A DNA stretch of 64,000 nucleotides from Streptomyces luteolus (GTDB lineage: Bacteria > Actinomycetota > Actinomycetes > Streptomycetales > Streptomycetaceae): positions 124,001-188,000 of the forward strand of contig NZ_JASCIS010000005.1 of assembly GCF_029968015.1 (NCBI RefSeq), given 5' to 3'. Shown here piece by piece: positions 1-7,974 of the stretch. The stretch's first letter is position 1; the number at the start of each line of letters is the position of its first letter. The notes under the pieces were generated by a model that was not told where the DNA came from, did no database searches, and saw nothing but the letters and a program-made list of their open reading frames with translations. The translations under genes were made by a program, and so were the position numbers.

Positions 1-321
1 CATGATGTGGCCGCCGTCCTTCATGCCGTTGGCGAAGGCCTTGGAGAGCATCTCCGCGCTGCCGTCGGCGCTGACGGTCTCGAAGCCGGCGGCGAGCAGC
101 CGCACGGAGTGGAAGCCGGTGCCGGTCGCCACGTCGAGGACGCTCTTCACGCCTCGTTTGCGCAGCAGATCGACGAAGAAATTGCCTTCGCTCTCCTCTC
201 GTTTCTGCCAGTCGATGAGCGAGTCCCACTTCTCGACGAAGCTGGGAACGTATTCCTCCGTGTAGTGGCCGGTTTGCCTGACTGCGACGGGGTTGTCGCC
301 GAACTCCTGGGCCGGTCGCAC
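1..321 (-). CDS. Glycine/sarcosine N-methyltransferase, N-terminal part (cut by window edge)
   Basis: Only the first 107 codons lie in the window. The reading starts at a GTG at 321 and gives an N-terminus with the stretch GDNPVAVRQTGHYTEEYVPS, followed by the class I SAM-binding motif VLDVATGTGF at residues 61-70. This resembles glycine-sarcosine methyltransferases (BsmA/GSMT type), which methylate glycine to sarcosine and dimethylglycine with SAM on the way to glycine betaine. A longer ATG-started reading of the same strand (398-147) is a different frame and is not the gene. The ribosome site is weak (GAAGGG about 12 bases upstream). Family is clear from the motifs; the exact methylation range cannot be judged from this fragment. 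Confidence 0.85.
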   Translation of the reverse strand, partial: MRPAQEFGDNPVAVRQTGHYTEEYVPSFVEKWDSLIDWQKREESEGNFFVDLLRKRGVKSVLDVATGTGFHSVRLLAAGFETVSADGSAEMLSKAFANGMKDGGHIM

Positions 322-490
322 GATGTGGGAGAACCCTTCGATCGTCGGATGCCTGCGAGTGCCTTGCGTTCGCGGACGGACACGGTGCCCGCGTGCATCG
401 CCTGTCCAGAGCTCGCCGGTTCATCCCTTCAACTGACGTATACAAGGGACCAGTTGGTCGATCAGCCACGGATAGTCGGCGTTTCGGCCA

Positions 491-551
491 GTGCTCGGCG
501 CCGCGAGCGGGCTCGGTCGGCCCGTGCTCGGCGTCGCGAGCGGGCTCAGCC
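491..551. repeat. Two-copy direct repeat of about 30 bp
   Basis: The segment GTGCTCGGCGCCGCGAGCGG at 491 recurs with one change at 524, each copy followed by GCTC. It covers the last codons of the STAS gene and the gap before the methyltransferase. No function is evident; it looks like a local duplication. Confidence 0.7.
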
Positions 552-983
552 CTCGCCGACCGGTGCGCGGGTCTCCTGCGCGCCGGTGTCGTCACGGTGC
601 GGCGGCCAGTCGGGGCGGTGCCCCTCGGGGAGCTCGGCGAGCGCCAGGGCGACGGTGCGACGCGCGGGCAGCAGCTCCGTGCTTCCGGTCTGGGCGAGGA
701 GTTCGGCGAGGCGACGGCCCACGCCCGCGAGGACCAGCAGACCGTCGCGCCGGGCGAGCAGCCAGCGGATGGCGAGCAGACAGTTGAGGCCGCGCGAGTC
801 GCAGAACGCGAGGGCCGTGACGTCCAGGACGAGGTGCACACGACCGGCGGCGACGCTCGCGCCGAGGGTGCTGAGGAAGAACTGCTCGACGTTGTGGTCG
901 AGTTCACCGCTGACGCGCAGCACGGCTGACTCCTGCCGGGCGGACAGCTCGGTGATGGTCAGGCGGTGGCTCTGCGTGGACAT
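546..983 (-). CDS. STAS-domain anti-sigma factor antagonist
   Basis: A 145-residue protein with one STAS domain over roughly residues 8-105. The phosphorylatable-serine motif DSRGL is at residues 62-66, so Ser63 is the likely site for a cognate anti-sigma kinase, as in SpoIIAA/RsbV proteins. When unphosphorylated these proteins bind the anti-sigma factor and release the sigma factor. The last ~35 residues are polar and outside the domain. No anti-sigma kinase or sigma gene is next to it, so its partner is elsewhere. The ATG at 983 faces the DUF1992 gene divergently. Confidence 0.9.
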   Translation of the reverse strand: MSTQSHRLTITELSARQESAVLRVSGELDHNVEQFFLSTLGASVAAGRVHLVLDVTALAFCDSRGLNCLLAIRWLLARRDGLLVLAGVGRRLAELLAQTGSTELLPARRTVALALAELPEGHRPDWPPHRDDTGAQETRAPVGEG

Positions 984-1327
984 CGCTCCTCCGTCCGGCT
1001 GTCGGGCGAGGGCCCGTGTCGATGCGCGCGAACCCGGCCGCGTGCGCGGTCCGTGCTCGTGTGCCCCCTGGGGTACGGTACGGCGCCACTCGGCCTGAAA
1101 CGCACCGATTGCGCCGTCACACTCCCCCGCACCGCCAACCTACGTCCCCATCCGGGACGTTGGGGCGACATCGCGCCATTTCCCGGCCGAACCCTACGCG
1201 AATCACGCGGTAACCGTACGGAGACCGCCGTACGGGCGCGGCCCACGTCCGCCGCACTCGGTGACCGCCCGGCGTACCGTGGGGATACGCGCAGGCAACC
1301 CGCTGAACCCTTCGTGAGGAGCGCACG
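984..1327. other. Divergent intergenic region, no gene
   Basis: This stretch separates the STAS gene from the DUF1992 gene. It has a GGGTAC block near 1071-1076 that resembles the -10 of stress-sigma promoters, but no convincing -35 partner facing either gene. A ribosome site GAGGAG precedes the ATG at 1328. I see no RNA gene or repeat here. Confidence 0.5.
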
Positions 1328-1730
1328 ATGACCGAGCGGAAACCCCCCCGGCGTCAGCTTCGAGTCCTGGGTCGACAAGCAGATCCGGGAGGCGGAGCAG
1401 CGCGGCGACTTCGCGGAGCTGCCGGGCATCGGCCGGCCGCTCCCCGACCTCGACCGTCCCTACGACGAGCAGTGGTGGCTGAAAGAGAAGATGCGCCGCG
1501 AGAACGTCTCGGTGCTTCCGCCCGCCCTCGCTCTGCGCAAGGAGGCCGAGGACGCGCTCGCGGCGGCGGAGGCGGCACCGACCGAGGCGACCGCGCGCAA
1601 GATCCTGACGGAGATCAACAAGAAGATCACCAGCATGCTCCTCCGCCCGCCGCCTGGCCCACCGCTCGGCATCAAGCCGTACGACGTGGAGGACGTCCTG
1701 GCGCGCAGGCGCACCGCACGCGAGGGCTGA
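1328..1730 (+). pseudogene. DUF1992 (DnaJ-C28-like) gene with a +1 frameshift in a C7 run
   Basis: The ATG at 1328 has a good ribosome site (GAGGAGCGCACG) but its frame is lost after six codons. From about 1350 another frame carries an intact DUF1992 domain: ESWVDKQIREAEQRGDFAEL, then GIGRPLPD, DEQWWLKEKM and a C-terminal IKPYDVEDVLARRR. The break lies at a run of seven C residues (1343-1349); six Cs would join the two frames into one protein of about 133 residues. The frame of the domain has a stop at 1329-1331 and no start before 1491, so no shorter normal start explains it. It is a sequencing error, a recent mutation, or a slippage site. Confidence 0.8.
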
Positions 1731-1756
1731 CCGGGGCGGCGCGCGAGCGCTGACCC

Positions 1757-1805
1757 GGGCTCTCCCGGTGCGGGGCGGCGGGGGCTCTCCCGGTGCGGGG
1801 CGGCG
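1757..1805. repeat. Two-copy ~24-bp direct repeat
   Basis: GGGCTCTCCCGGTGCGGGGC followed by GGCG occurs twice in tandem just downstream of the DUF1992 frame. It lies in the 176-bp gap before the pentapeptide gene. No function is evident. Confidence 0.6.
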
Positions 1806-1906
1806 GCGCCGGTCGGGGACAATGAACGTCCGGCGTTCCCGTTCCGCCCGAGCGCGCCGCACGCCGCACGCCGCCCGCCACGTCCCGCATCTGGAGACCC
1901 ACCGCC

Positions 1907-2914
1907 TTGTCGAAGCAGTCCGCGTCCGCCGCCGCCCCTGACCGCCGCGCCGCAGCGGAGCCCTCGGCGGCCGGAATCGCCCGGGACGAGCTGAAGGCGG
2001 ACTGCGCCAGCTGCTTCGGGCTCTGCTGCGTGGCCCTCCCCTTCGCGGCCTCCTCGGACTTCGCGGCGGACAAGGCCGCGGGCACGCCCTGCGGCAATCT
2101 GCGCACTGACTTCGGCTGCGGCATCCACGCCCGGCTGCGCGAGAGCGGCTACCCGGGCTGCACGGTGTACGACTGCTTCGGCGCCGGCCAGCAGGTCTCG
2201 CAGGTGACGTTCGGCGGCCGCGACTGGCGGGCCGAGCCGGACAGCTCGCGGCAGATGTTCGCGGTGTTCCCGGTGATGCGCCACCTGCACGAACTCCTCT
2301 GGTACGTGAACGAGGCCCTGGCCCTGCCGACCTCCCGGCCCCTGCGGGCGGACCTCCGGCGCGCCCTCGACGACGTACGGGCCCTGACGCGCGCCGACGC
2401 CGAGACGGTGATCGCGGTCGACGTGGCCGAGCTGCGCGGCGAGATCAACGTCCTGCTGCTGCGCGCGAGCGAACTGGCGCGCGCCGCCGAACCGGACGAG
2501 AGGCCGGGCCGGACGACGAACCAGAAGGAAGGCCAGAAGGAAGGCCAGAAGGAAGGCCAGAAGCACGGCCAGAAGTACGGTCAGAAGCCAGGCCGGAATC
2601 CGGGCAGGAACCCCGGCAAGAAGCCGCGCAAGAACAAGAATCACCGCGGCGCCGACCTCATCGGCGCCCGATTCCGCCATGCCGACCTGCGCTGCGCCAA
2701 CCTCCGCGGCGCCCTCCTGATCGCCGCCGACCTCGCGGGCGCGGACCTGCGCACGGCCGATGTCATCGGCGCCGACCTGCGGGACGCCGACCTGTCCGGC
2801 GCCGACCTGCGCGGCGCGCTGTTCCTGACCCAGGCGCAGGTCAACGCGGCGCGCGGCGACGAGCACACCCAGCTCCCGGACACGGTGACGCGCCCCGGCC
2901 ACTGGACGGCCTGA
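1907..2914 (+). CDS. Pentapeptide-repeat protein with N-terminal cysteine cluster
   Basis: A 335-residue protein in three parts. Residues ~30-95 are rich in Cys (DCASCFGLCC near 32-41, then Cys in TPCGN, FGCGIH, GYPGC and YDC), a spacing reminiscent of YkgJ-type metal-chelating domains. Residues ~206-243 are a low-complexity Lys/Gln/Gly linker from a 12-nt tandem array beginning at 2522. Residues ~249-316 are pentapeptide repeats of the A(D/N)Lxx type (GADLIGARFRHADLRCANL and onward), which form a right-handed quadrilateral beta-helix. The start is the TTG at 1907, preceded by GGAG. Function is unknown; the metal-binding idea is inference from the Cys pattern. Confidence 0.85.
   Translation: MSKQSASAAAPDRRAAAEPSAAGIARDELKADCASCFGLCCVALPFAASSDFAADKAAGTPCGNLRTDFGCGIHARLRESGYPGCTVYDCFGAGQQVSQVTFGGRDWRAEPDSSRQMFAVFPVMRHLHELLWYVNEALALPTSRPLRADLRRALDDVRALTRADAETVIAVDVAELRGEINVLLLRASELARAAEPDERPGRTTNQKEGQKEGQKEGQKHGQKYGQKPGRNPGRNPGKKPRKNKNHRGADLIGARFRHADLRCANLRGALLIAADLAGADLRTADVIGADLRDADLSGADLRGALFLTQAQVNAARGDEHTQLPDTVTRPGHWTA
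2522..2637 (+). repeat. 12-nt tandem array inside the pentapeptide-repeat gene
   Basis: Three perfect units of CAGAAGGAAGGC are followed by progressively diverged units (CAGAAGCACGGC, CAGAAGTACGGT and so on). The unit length keeps the frame and encodes a QKEG-type linker. This is a likely site for copy-number change. Confidence 0.85.
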
Positions 2915-2957
2915 GTCCCGCATACGCCCCGACCCGTCGGTGCCCGTACAGCGACAC

Positions 2958-2987
2958 TTGAAGGGCAACCAAATGGTTGCCTATAAT
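2958..2987 (+). promoter_or_regulatory. Promoter with a palindromic operator filling its spacer (ArsR-SRPBCC)
   Basis: TTGAAG at 2958-2963 and TATAAT at 2982-2987 are separated by 18 bp. Those 18 bp (2964-2981) are a perfect palindrome, GGCAACCAAATGGTTGCC. A dimer bound there would block RNA polymerase, which suggests autorepression by the ArsR-type protein just downstream. The expected transcription start is near 2993-2995, so the mRNA is probably leaderless. Confidence 0.85.
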
Positions 2988-2994
2988 GGCGGAC

Positions 2995-3810
2995 GTGACG
3001 ATGGACGACGTGTTCCGCGCACTCGCCGATCCGAGTCGCCGGGCACTGCTCGACCGGCTGAACGACCGCAACGGGCAGAGCCTGCGAGAGCTCGGCGAGG
3101 GGCTCGGCATGAGCCGGCAGGCGGTCAGCAAACACCTGGCGGTCCTGGAGTCGGCCCGGCTGATATCGACCGTCCGGCGCGGTCGCGAAAAGTTGCACTA
3201 CCTCAACCCGGTCCCGATCCAGGAGATCGCCGACCGCTGGATCGGACAGTACGAACGGGGCCGCCTCGCGAGCCTCTCCCGCCTCAAGCGGAATTTGGAA
3301 GGAAGCACCATGAGCAAGCCCGAGTTCGTCTACGTGACGTACATCCAGACCACCCCGGAGAAGCTCTACGAGGCTCTCACCGACTGGGAGTTCATCAAGG
3401 AGTACATGGAGGGCTGGGGTCCGCAGTCCACCTGGGAGGTCGGCTCGACCGTCAAGTGGAAGATGGGCCCCGACGGTGAGGCGGAGGAGCTCGGCCAGCG
3501 GGTCCTGGAGGCCGTCCCCGGCAGGCGCCTCGCGTACACCTGGCACACGCTGCAGCCCATGCACCGCGAAATGCTCGGCATCACCTCGGACGAGGAGTGG
3601 GAGCGGGCCGTCAAGGAGCGGTCCAAGGTCACCTTCGACATCGAGCCCGCCGAGGAGGCCTCGGCCGGGGTGAAGTTGACGATCACGCACGACGGCTTCG
3701 ACAGCCCCGACAGCAAGATGCTGGAGAGCGTCAGCGGCGGCTGGATCATGATCCTCTCGGCCCTGAAGACCTTCCTGGAGGGCGGCCGCCGCCTCGCGGA
3801 CCAGCGCTGA
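2995..3810 (+). CDS. ArsR-family regulator fused to an SRPBCC (AHSA1-like) domain
   Basis: The N-terminal ~95 residues are an ArsR winged helix (VFRALADPSRRALLDRL, then SLRELGEGLGMSRQAVSKHL). The remainder, from about 3310, is an SRPBCC/AHSA1 domain (VYVTYIQTTPEKLYEALTDW and a terminal GGWIMILSALKTFLEGG). Upstream in-frame ATG and TTG codons at 2986 and 2977 lie inside the promoter, so GTG 2995 or ATG 3001 is the likely start of a leaderless transcript. ArsR and SRPBCC genes are often adjacent; here they are in one frame. A ribosome site (GGAAGGA, ~3296-3302) and an ATG at 3310 could also yield the SRPBCC part alone. The ligand is unknown. Confidence 0.88.
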   Translation: MTMDDVFRALADPSRRALLDRLNDRNGQSLRELGEGLGMSRQAVSKHLAVLESARLISTVRRGREKLHYLNPVPIQEIADRWIGQYERGRLASLSRLKRNLEGSTMSKPEFVYVTYIQTTPEKLYEALTDWEFIKEYMEGWGPQSTWEVGSTVKWKMGPDGEAEELGQRVLEAVPGRRLAYTWHTLQPMHREMLGITSDEEWERAVKERSKVTFDIEPAEEASAGVKLTITHDGFDSPDSKMLESVSGGWIMILSALKTFLEGGRRLADQR

Positions 3811-3814
3811 CGCG

Positions 3815-3981
3815 CAGGGCCCGTCTCCCCGATCTTTGCGGGTCCGCGACGCCTGGCACGCCCTCTCGCCGCACGCCCGAATCACCCAAGTACGTCCAGT
3901 ACGAGGGCGATCCGGGCGCACGCCGAGAGCACGCACCAGACGCCGCGGCCTGATCCGCAAACATCGGGGAGACGGGCCCTG
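3815..3981. repeat. 167-bp nested inverted-repeat element between convergent genes
   Basis: Outer arms 3815-3841 and 3955-3981 are 27 bp each with one mismatch. Inner arms 3848-3887 and 3905-3944 are 40 bp each with 11 differences, nine of which would be G-U pairs in minus-strand RNA. The 17-nt loop contains a further short GTAC/GTAC pairing. The element sits between the ends of the ArsR-SRPBCC and M20 genes, where it could terminate transcription in both directions. Its size and perfect outer arms also fit a dispersed miniature element. No target-site duplication is visible. Confidence 0.8.
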
Positions 3982-4086
3982 GTTCGAGGAGGGGCGGGGA
4001 AGTCCGGGCCTCAACGGACCTCCCCGCCCGCTCCGCGGTCCGCCGGCCCATGGTGGCCGGGAACCGGTCTGTGGTGGCCGCCCTGT

Positions 4087-5454
4087 TCAGCGGCGGCGGG
4101 CGGTCGCGTACTCGTGTAGGAACAGGGCCTCCACGTGCGCCATGTGCTCGATCTCCGCGGGGTCGACGCTCTCGTCGGGCGCGTGGATCCGGCAGCGGGG
4201 CTCCGCCACGCCCATGAGGACGACCTCGGCGCGCGGGAACGCGTCGGCGAGCACCGTGCACAGCGGGATCGAGCCGCCCTGGCCGAGATACACGAGCGGC
4301 CGTCCGTACACCTGGCGCATCGCGGAGCCGAGTGCCGCGTAGGCGGGCCCGTCGGTCGCGGCGCGGAACGGGGCGGCGGCGCCCTGCGGCTCTACGGTGA
4401 CCTTGGCGCCCCAGGGCGCGGCTTCGGTCAGCTGCTCGGTGAGCATGGCGAGCGCGGCGGCCGGATCGACGCCCTGCGGGATGCGGAGGCTGACGCGGGC
4501 CCGGGCGCGCGCGGGGACGGTCGCGGACGAACCGGCGGCGGCCGAACCGGTCGCGGGCGGGCAGTCGATGCCGAGGACGGTGACGGCGGGCCGGGCCCAC
4601 AGCCGGTCGGCGACGGTTCCGGTCCCGGTCAGGCGTACGCCGTCGAGGACGCCCGCGTCGGTGCGGAACCGGGCCTCTTCGTAGCCGACGCCGTCCCAAC
4701 TGCCTTCGTAGTCAAGGCCGTTGACTCGGGTTGCGCCGGTCTCCGGGTCGTGCAGCGTGGCCAGCATCTGGATCAGCGCGGCGAGCGCGTCCGGTGCGGG
4801 CCCGCCGAACATGCCCGAGTCCACCTCGCCCCGCAGCGTGGCGACGGTGACGAGCAGGTCGGCGAGGCCGCGCAGCGTGATGGTCGCGGCGCCGGTGCCG
4901 GCCTCGGCGTTGCCGGTGTCGCAGAGGAGGAGCGCGTTGGCGAGGAACTGCTCCGGATGTTCCTCGACGTAGGCCTCAAGCCCGCCCGTGCCCTGCTCCT
5001 CGGAGCCTGCCGCGACGAACTTCAGGCCGACGGGGATCTCCTCGCCGAGTGCCCGCAGCGCGGTCAGGTGCATCACGATGCTGCCCTTGCCGTCCGCGGC
5101 GCCCCGCCCGTACCAGCGACCGTCGCGCTCGGTCAGCGTGAACGGCGGCGAGGTCCAGGCGGTGTCGTCGAGCGGGGCCCGCACGTCGTAGTGGCAGTGG
5201 AGGAGCACCGTGGGGGCGCCGCTCGGGGCCGGGTGGTGGCCGAGGACGGCGTGGCTGCCGTCGGGAGTCTCGGCGAGGTGCACGTCCCGGAGCCCGACCT
5301 CCGTGAAGGCGTCGGCGACCCACTGGGCTGCCTTGCGGCACTCGCGCGGCGGGTACTGGCGGGCGTCGGCGACCGAGGGGATGGCGACGAGCTCCGCGAG
5401 GTCCCGCCGGGCGCGCGGCATCAACGCGGATACCCTTCCGCCCAGTTCGGTCAT
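4087..5454 (-). CDS. M20-family dipeptidase
   Basis: A 455-residue metallopeptidase of the M20 (PepV/CNDP-like) family, expected to cleave dipeptides or short peptides with two metal ions in the cytosol. Visible motifs are HCHYD (His88, Asp90), GRGAADGKG (bridging Asp121) and GSEEQGTGG (catalytic Glu near 152-153). A late His is in CRIHAPDESV. Full length for the family and no signal peptide. It is transcribed alone, convergent to the ArsR-SRPBCC gene across the hairpin element. Substrate cannot be told from sequence. Confidence 0.92.
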   Translation of the reverse strand: MTELGGRVSALMPRARRDLAELVAIPSVADARQYPPRECRKAAQWVADAFTEVGLRDVHLAETPDGSHAVLGHHPAPSGAPTVLLHCHYDVRAPLDDTAWTSPPFTLTERDGRWYGRGAADGKGSIVMHLTALRALGEEIPVGLKFVAAGSEEQGTGGLEAYVEEHPEQFLANALLLCDTGNAEAGTGAATITLRGLADLLVTVATLRGEVDSGMFGGPAPDALAALIQMLATLHDPETGATRVNGLDYEGSWDGVGYEEARFRTDAGVLDGVRLTGTGTVADRLWARPAVTVLGIDCPPATGSAAAGSSATVPARARARVSLRIPQGVDPAAALAMLTEQLTEAAPWGAKVTVEPQGAAAPFRAATDGPAYAALGSAMRQVYGRPLVYLGQGGSIPLCTVLADAFPRAEVVLMGVAEPRCRIHAPDESVDPAEIEHMAHVEALFLHEYATARRR

Positions 5455-5630
5455 CAGGCCTGCCTCACGCCGGTGCGCCGAGCGCTCGCGGTTCGAGCAC
5501 GTGCCACGACCGTAATCGGCCCGCGCGCCCCCTGCATGTCGGGCGTGTCGCCCGAGGAGCTGGGCTGGGTCCGGGTCCGGGTCCGAGGCCGGAAGGTCTC
5601 TCCCCCGGCCCCGCGGCGCCGGGCACGCCC

Positions 5631-6197
5631 CTAGGAGGGAGGCGCGGCGTGCAGGGTGAGGAGCCGGGTCGTGCTGCCGTCGTCCTCGGAGAGGTCGCGG
5701 ACGTGGACGAAGCCGAGCCGATGCAGCAGCGCGAGCGAGGCCTCGTTCGGCGCGGCCACGGTGGCGTGCACCTCGGCCAGACCCAGAGTTCCGAAGCCGT
5801 GGGCGACGATCGCCCCGGCGAGCTCACGCCCGAGGCCACGGCCCCAGGTGTCGGGGTGCAGGGCGTAGACGAGCTCGTGGCCGCCGCTCTCCTCCGTCGG
5901 CTTGATCTCGGCGTGACCGACCAGCCGCCCCTCGTACCGCACGGCCCACACGTCGAAAAGCCGCCGCGCGTACACCTTGCTGAAGATCCGCCCCAACAGG
6001 GCCCGGTCCGCGTCCTCCGACGACGTGCCGTCGCCCATCCACCGATGCACCCGCGGGTCCCCGAACAGCGCGACGAACCCGTCCTCGTCCCCGGGGACGT
6101 ACGGGTCGAGGCAGAGGCGCCTGGTGCGCAGACGCGGCGTACCGGGCGTCGGCCGCAACGGCTCAACTACCGTGGCGGGAGCGCCGGACGGGGGCAC
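5631..6197 (-). CDS. GNAT-family N-acetyltransferase
   Basis: The conserved part begins TPRLRTRRLCLDPYVPGDED and has the acetyl-CoA motif as HPDTWGRGLGRELAGAI, followed by the usual NEASLALLHRLGF near the C-terminus. This is the RimJ/RimL-like branch. The start is uncertain: the frame stays open through a 12-nt tandem array to an ATG at 6371, and every array unit offers an in-frame GTG. None has a ribosome site because the minus strand is pyrimidine-rich there. I place the start at GTG 6197, giving a 188-residue, normal-sized GNAT. Substrate unknown. Confidence 0.8.
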   Translation of the reverse strand: MPPSGAPATVVEPLRPTPGTPRLRTRRLCLDPYVPGDEDGFVALFGDPRVHRWMGDGTSSEDADRALLGRIFSKVYARRLFDVWAVRYEGRLVGHAEIKPTEESGGHELVYALHPDTWGRGLGRELAGAIVAHGFGTLGLAEVHATVAAPNEASLALLHRLGFVHVRDLSEDDGSTTRLLTLHAAPPS

Positions 6198-6285
6198 GGA
6201 AGAGGTCACGGAAGGGGTCACGGAAGGCGGCACGGAAGGGGTCACGGAAGGTGTCACGGAAGAGGTCGCGGAAGGGTTCACGAGC
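6191..6285 (-). repeat. 12-nt tandem array at the start of the GNAT gene
   Basis: About seven and a half copies of a GTCACGGAAGGG-like unit. If translated on the minus strand it gives SVTP/SVPP repeats. It lies between the GNAT gene and the divergent methyltransferase and probably occupies the 5' end or leader of the GNAT gene. Confidence 0.85.
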
Positions 6286-6369
6286 CGGGACGCTACCCAG
6301 GCCGCGCCGACGCCCGCCAGCCATTTCGGCGCCGTGCCGGACGGCCCGGCCCGGCGTACCGTCGATGCC

Positions 6370-6798
6370 ATGTCCGCCCTCTCCCCGCGCCAAGCCCGCG
6401 CCGTCGACGCGCTCCCGCTCGAACCGCAGATGCGCGTGCTGGAGATCGGCTGCGGGCCCGGTGCCGCCGCGCGAGCCGTGGCCGCGCGGCTTGACACCGG
6501 GCACGTCGTGGCGATCGACCGGTCGGCGGCGGCCGTGGAGCTCGCGCGGAAGGCGTGTGCGGAGGAGATCGCGGCGGGCCGCCTGACGGTGCGGCAGTGC
6601 GCGGCCGAGGAGTTCGAGGCGGGACCGGGCGAGGGCCCGTTCGACCTCGTCTACGCGTTCCGGGTCGGCGCCCTGGACGGCCGGCACCCGGAGGCGGGTG
6701 CGCGCGCCCTCGCCCGGATCGCGGCCGTGCTCGCGCCCGGCGGACGGCTGTTCATCGACGGCGGCGACCCGCTGCGGGAGGTGCCTCTACGGCGGTGA
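6370..6798 (+). CDS. Class I SAM-dependent methyltransferase
   Basis: A 142-residue protein starting at ATG 6370. Motif I is [16 protein letters not shown] near residue 20, the acidic end of strand 2 is [12 protein letters not shown], and the late motif is [15 protein letters not shown]. The protein is short and ends right after the core Rossmann fold, without a substrate-binding C-terminal region. It is divergent from the GNAT gene, whose longest possible frame would overlap its start by two bases. Substrate is unknown. Confidence 0.85.
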   Translation: MSALSPRQARAVDALPLEPQMRVLEIGCGPGAAARAVAARLDTGHVVAIDRSAAAVELARKACAEEIAAGRLTVRQCAAEEFEAGPGEGPFDLVYAFRVGALDGRHPEAGARALARIAAVLAPGGRLFIDGGDPLREVPLRR

Positions 6799-6880
6799 GG
6801 CGTCGCTCGCCAGGCCTGGCCGGATCACCGCAGAGCGGTACGGTTCCGAGCAATCCCCTTATGAAGGATGTGAGTTCGAC

Positions 6881-7969
6881 ATGGCGCAGGAAGTACGCGG
6901 AGTGATCGCGCCGGGCAAGAACGAACCGGTACGCGTCGAGACGATCGTCATCCCCGACCCCGGCCCCGGCGAAGCCGTCGTACAGGTGCAGGCGTGCGGG
7001 GTGTGCCACACGGATCTGCACTACAAGCAGGGCGGCATCAACGACGAGTTCCCGTTCCTGCTCGGCCACGAGGCCGCCGGAATCGTGGAGGCGGTCGGCG
7101 AGGGCGTGTCCGACGTGGCGCCCGGGGACTTCGTCGTCCTCAACTGGCGTGCGGTGTGCGGGAGTTGCCGGGCCTGTCGGCGCGGGCGGCCCTGGTACTG
7201 CTTCGCCACGCACAACGCCGGGCAGAAGATGACGCTCGCCGCCACCGGCCAGGAGCTCTCCCCCGCCCTGGGCATCGGCGCGTTCGCGGAGAAGACCCTG
7301 GTCGCGGCCGGACAGTGCACGAAGGTCGACCCGGCGGCGTCCCCGGCCGTCGCGGGCCTGCTCGGCTGCGGCGTGATGGCGGGCATCGGCGCGGCGATCA
7401 ACACCGGGAACGTGGGCCGGGGCGACAGCGTCGCCGTGATCGGCTGCGGCGGTGTCGGGGACGCGGCGATCGTCGGCTCCCGGCTCGCGGGCGCGAGCCT
7501 GATCATCGCCGTCGACATCGACGACGCCAAGCTGAACACCGCCAAGCGCCTGGGCGCGAGCCACGCGGTCAACTCCACGCACACCGACCCGGTGGCGGCC
7601 ATCCGGGAGCTGACCGGCGGCTTCGGCGCGGACGTGGTGATCGAGGCGGTCGGCCGCCCGGAGACCTACGAACAGGCCTTCTACGCCCGTGACTTGGCGG
7701 GAACGGTCGTCCTCGTCGGCGTACCGACCCCGGAGATGAAGCTCGAACTGCCGCTCCTCGACGTGTTCGGACGCGGCGGCGCGCTCAAGTCGTCCTGGTA
7801 CGGGGACTGCCTGCCGAGCCGCGACTTCCCGATGCTGATCGACCTGTACCTGCAGGGGCGGCTCGACCTGAAGTCGTTCGTGACCGAGACGATCGCTCTC
7901 GACGAGGTCGAGCAGGGCTTCGAGCGGATGCACCGCGGTGACGTGCTGCGTTCGGTGGTGCTGTTCTGA
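6881..7969 (+). CDS. mscR: S-(hydroxymethyl)mycothiol dehydrogenase (mycothiol-dependent formaldehyde dehydrogenase)
   Basis: A 362-residue zinc alcohol dehydrogenase. It oxidises the formaldehyde-mycothiol adduct with NAD. Catalytic zinc ligands are in CGVCHTD (Cys42) and GHEAAG (His63); structural zinc Cys are at 93, 96, 99 and 107. The NAD motif is [11 protein letters not shown]. The stretches [27 protein letters not shown] and [17 protein letters not shown] are characteristic of the actinobacterial enzyme. ATG 6881 is chosen because homology starts there; an open frame extends upstream without support. The metallo-beta-lactamase-fold gene that often follows is absent here. Confidence 0.93.
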   Translation: MAQEVRGVIAPGKNEPVRVETIVIPDPGPGEAVVQVQACGVCHTDLHYKQGGINDEFPFLLGHEAAGIVEAVGEGVSDVAPGDFVVLNWRAVCGSCRACRRGRPWYCFATHNAGQKMTLAATGQELSPALGIGAFAEKTLVAAGQCTKVDPAASPAVAGLLGCGVMAGIGAAINTGNVGRGDSVAVIGCGGVGDAAIVGSRLAGASLIIAVDIDDAKLNTAKRLGASHAVNSTHTDPVAAIRELTGGFGADVVIEAVGRPETYEQAFYARDLAGTVVLVGVPTPEMKLELPLLDVFGRGGALKSSWYGDCLPSRDFPMLIDLYLQGRLDLKSFVTETIALDEVEQGFERMHRGDVLRSVVLF

Positions 7970-7974
7970 CGGCC

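Noticed and set aside
147-398. An 83-codon ATG frame on the minus strand at the left edge
   Set aside because: The methyltransferase homology is in another frame, starting at GTG 321.
1053-1076. A SigB-type promoter near GGGTAC at 1071
   Set aside because: The -35 match is poor and no gene starts within a sensible distance on that strand.
3815-3981. The nested hairpin as an insertion sequence
   Set aside because: No transposase gene, no target duplication, and the whole element is only 167 bp.
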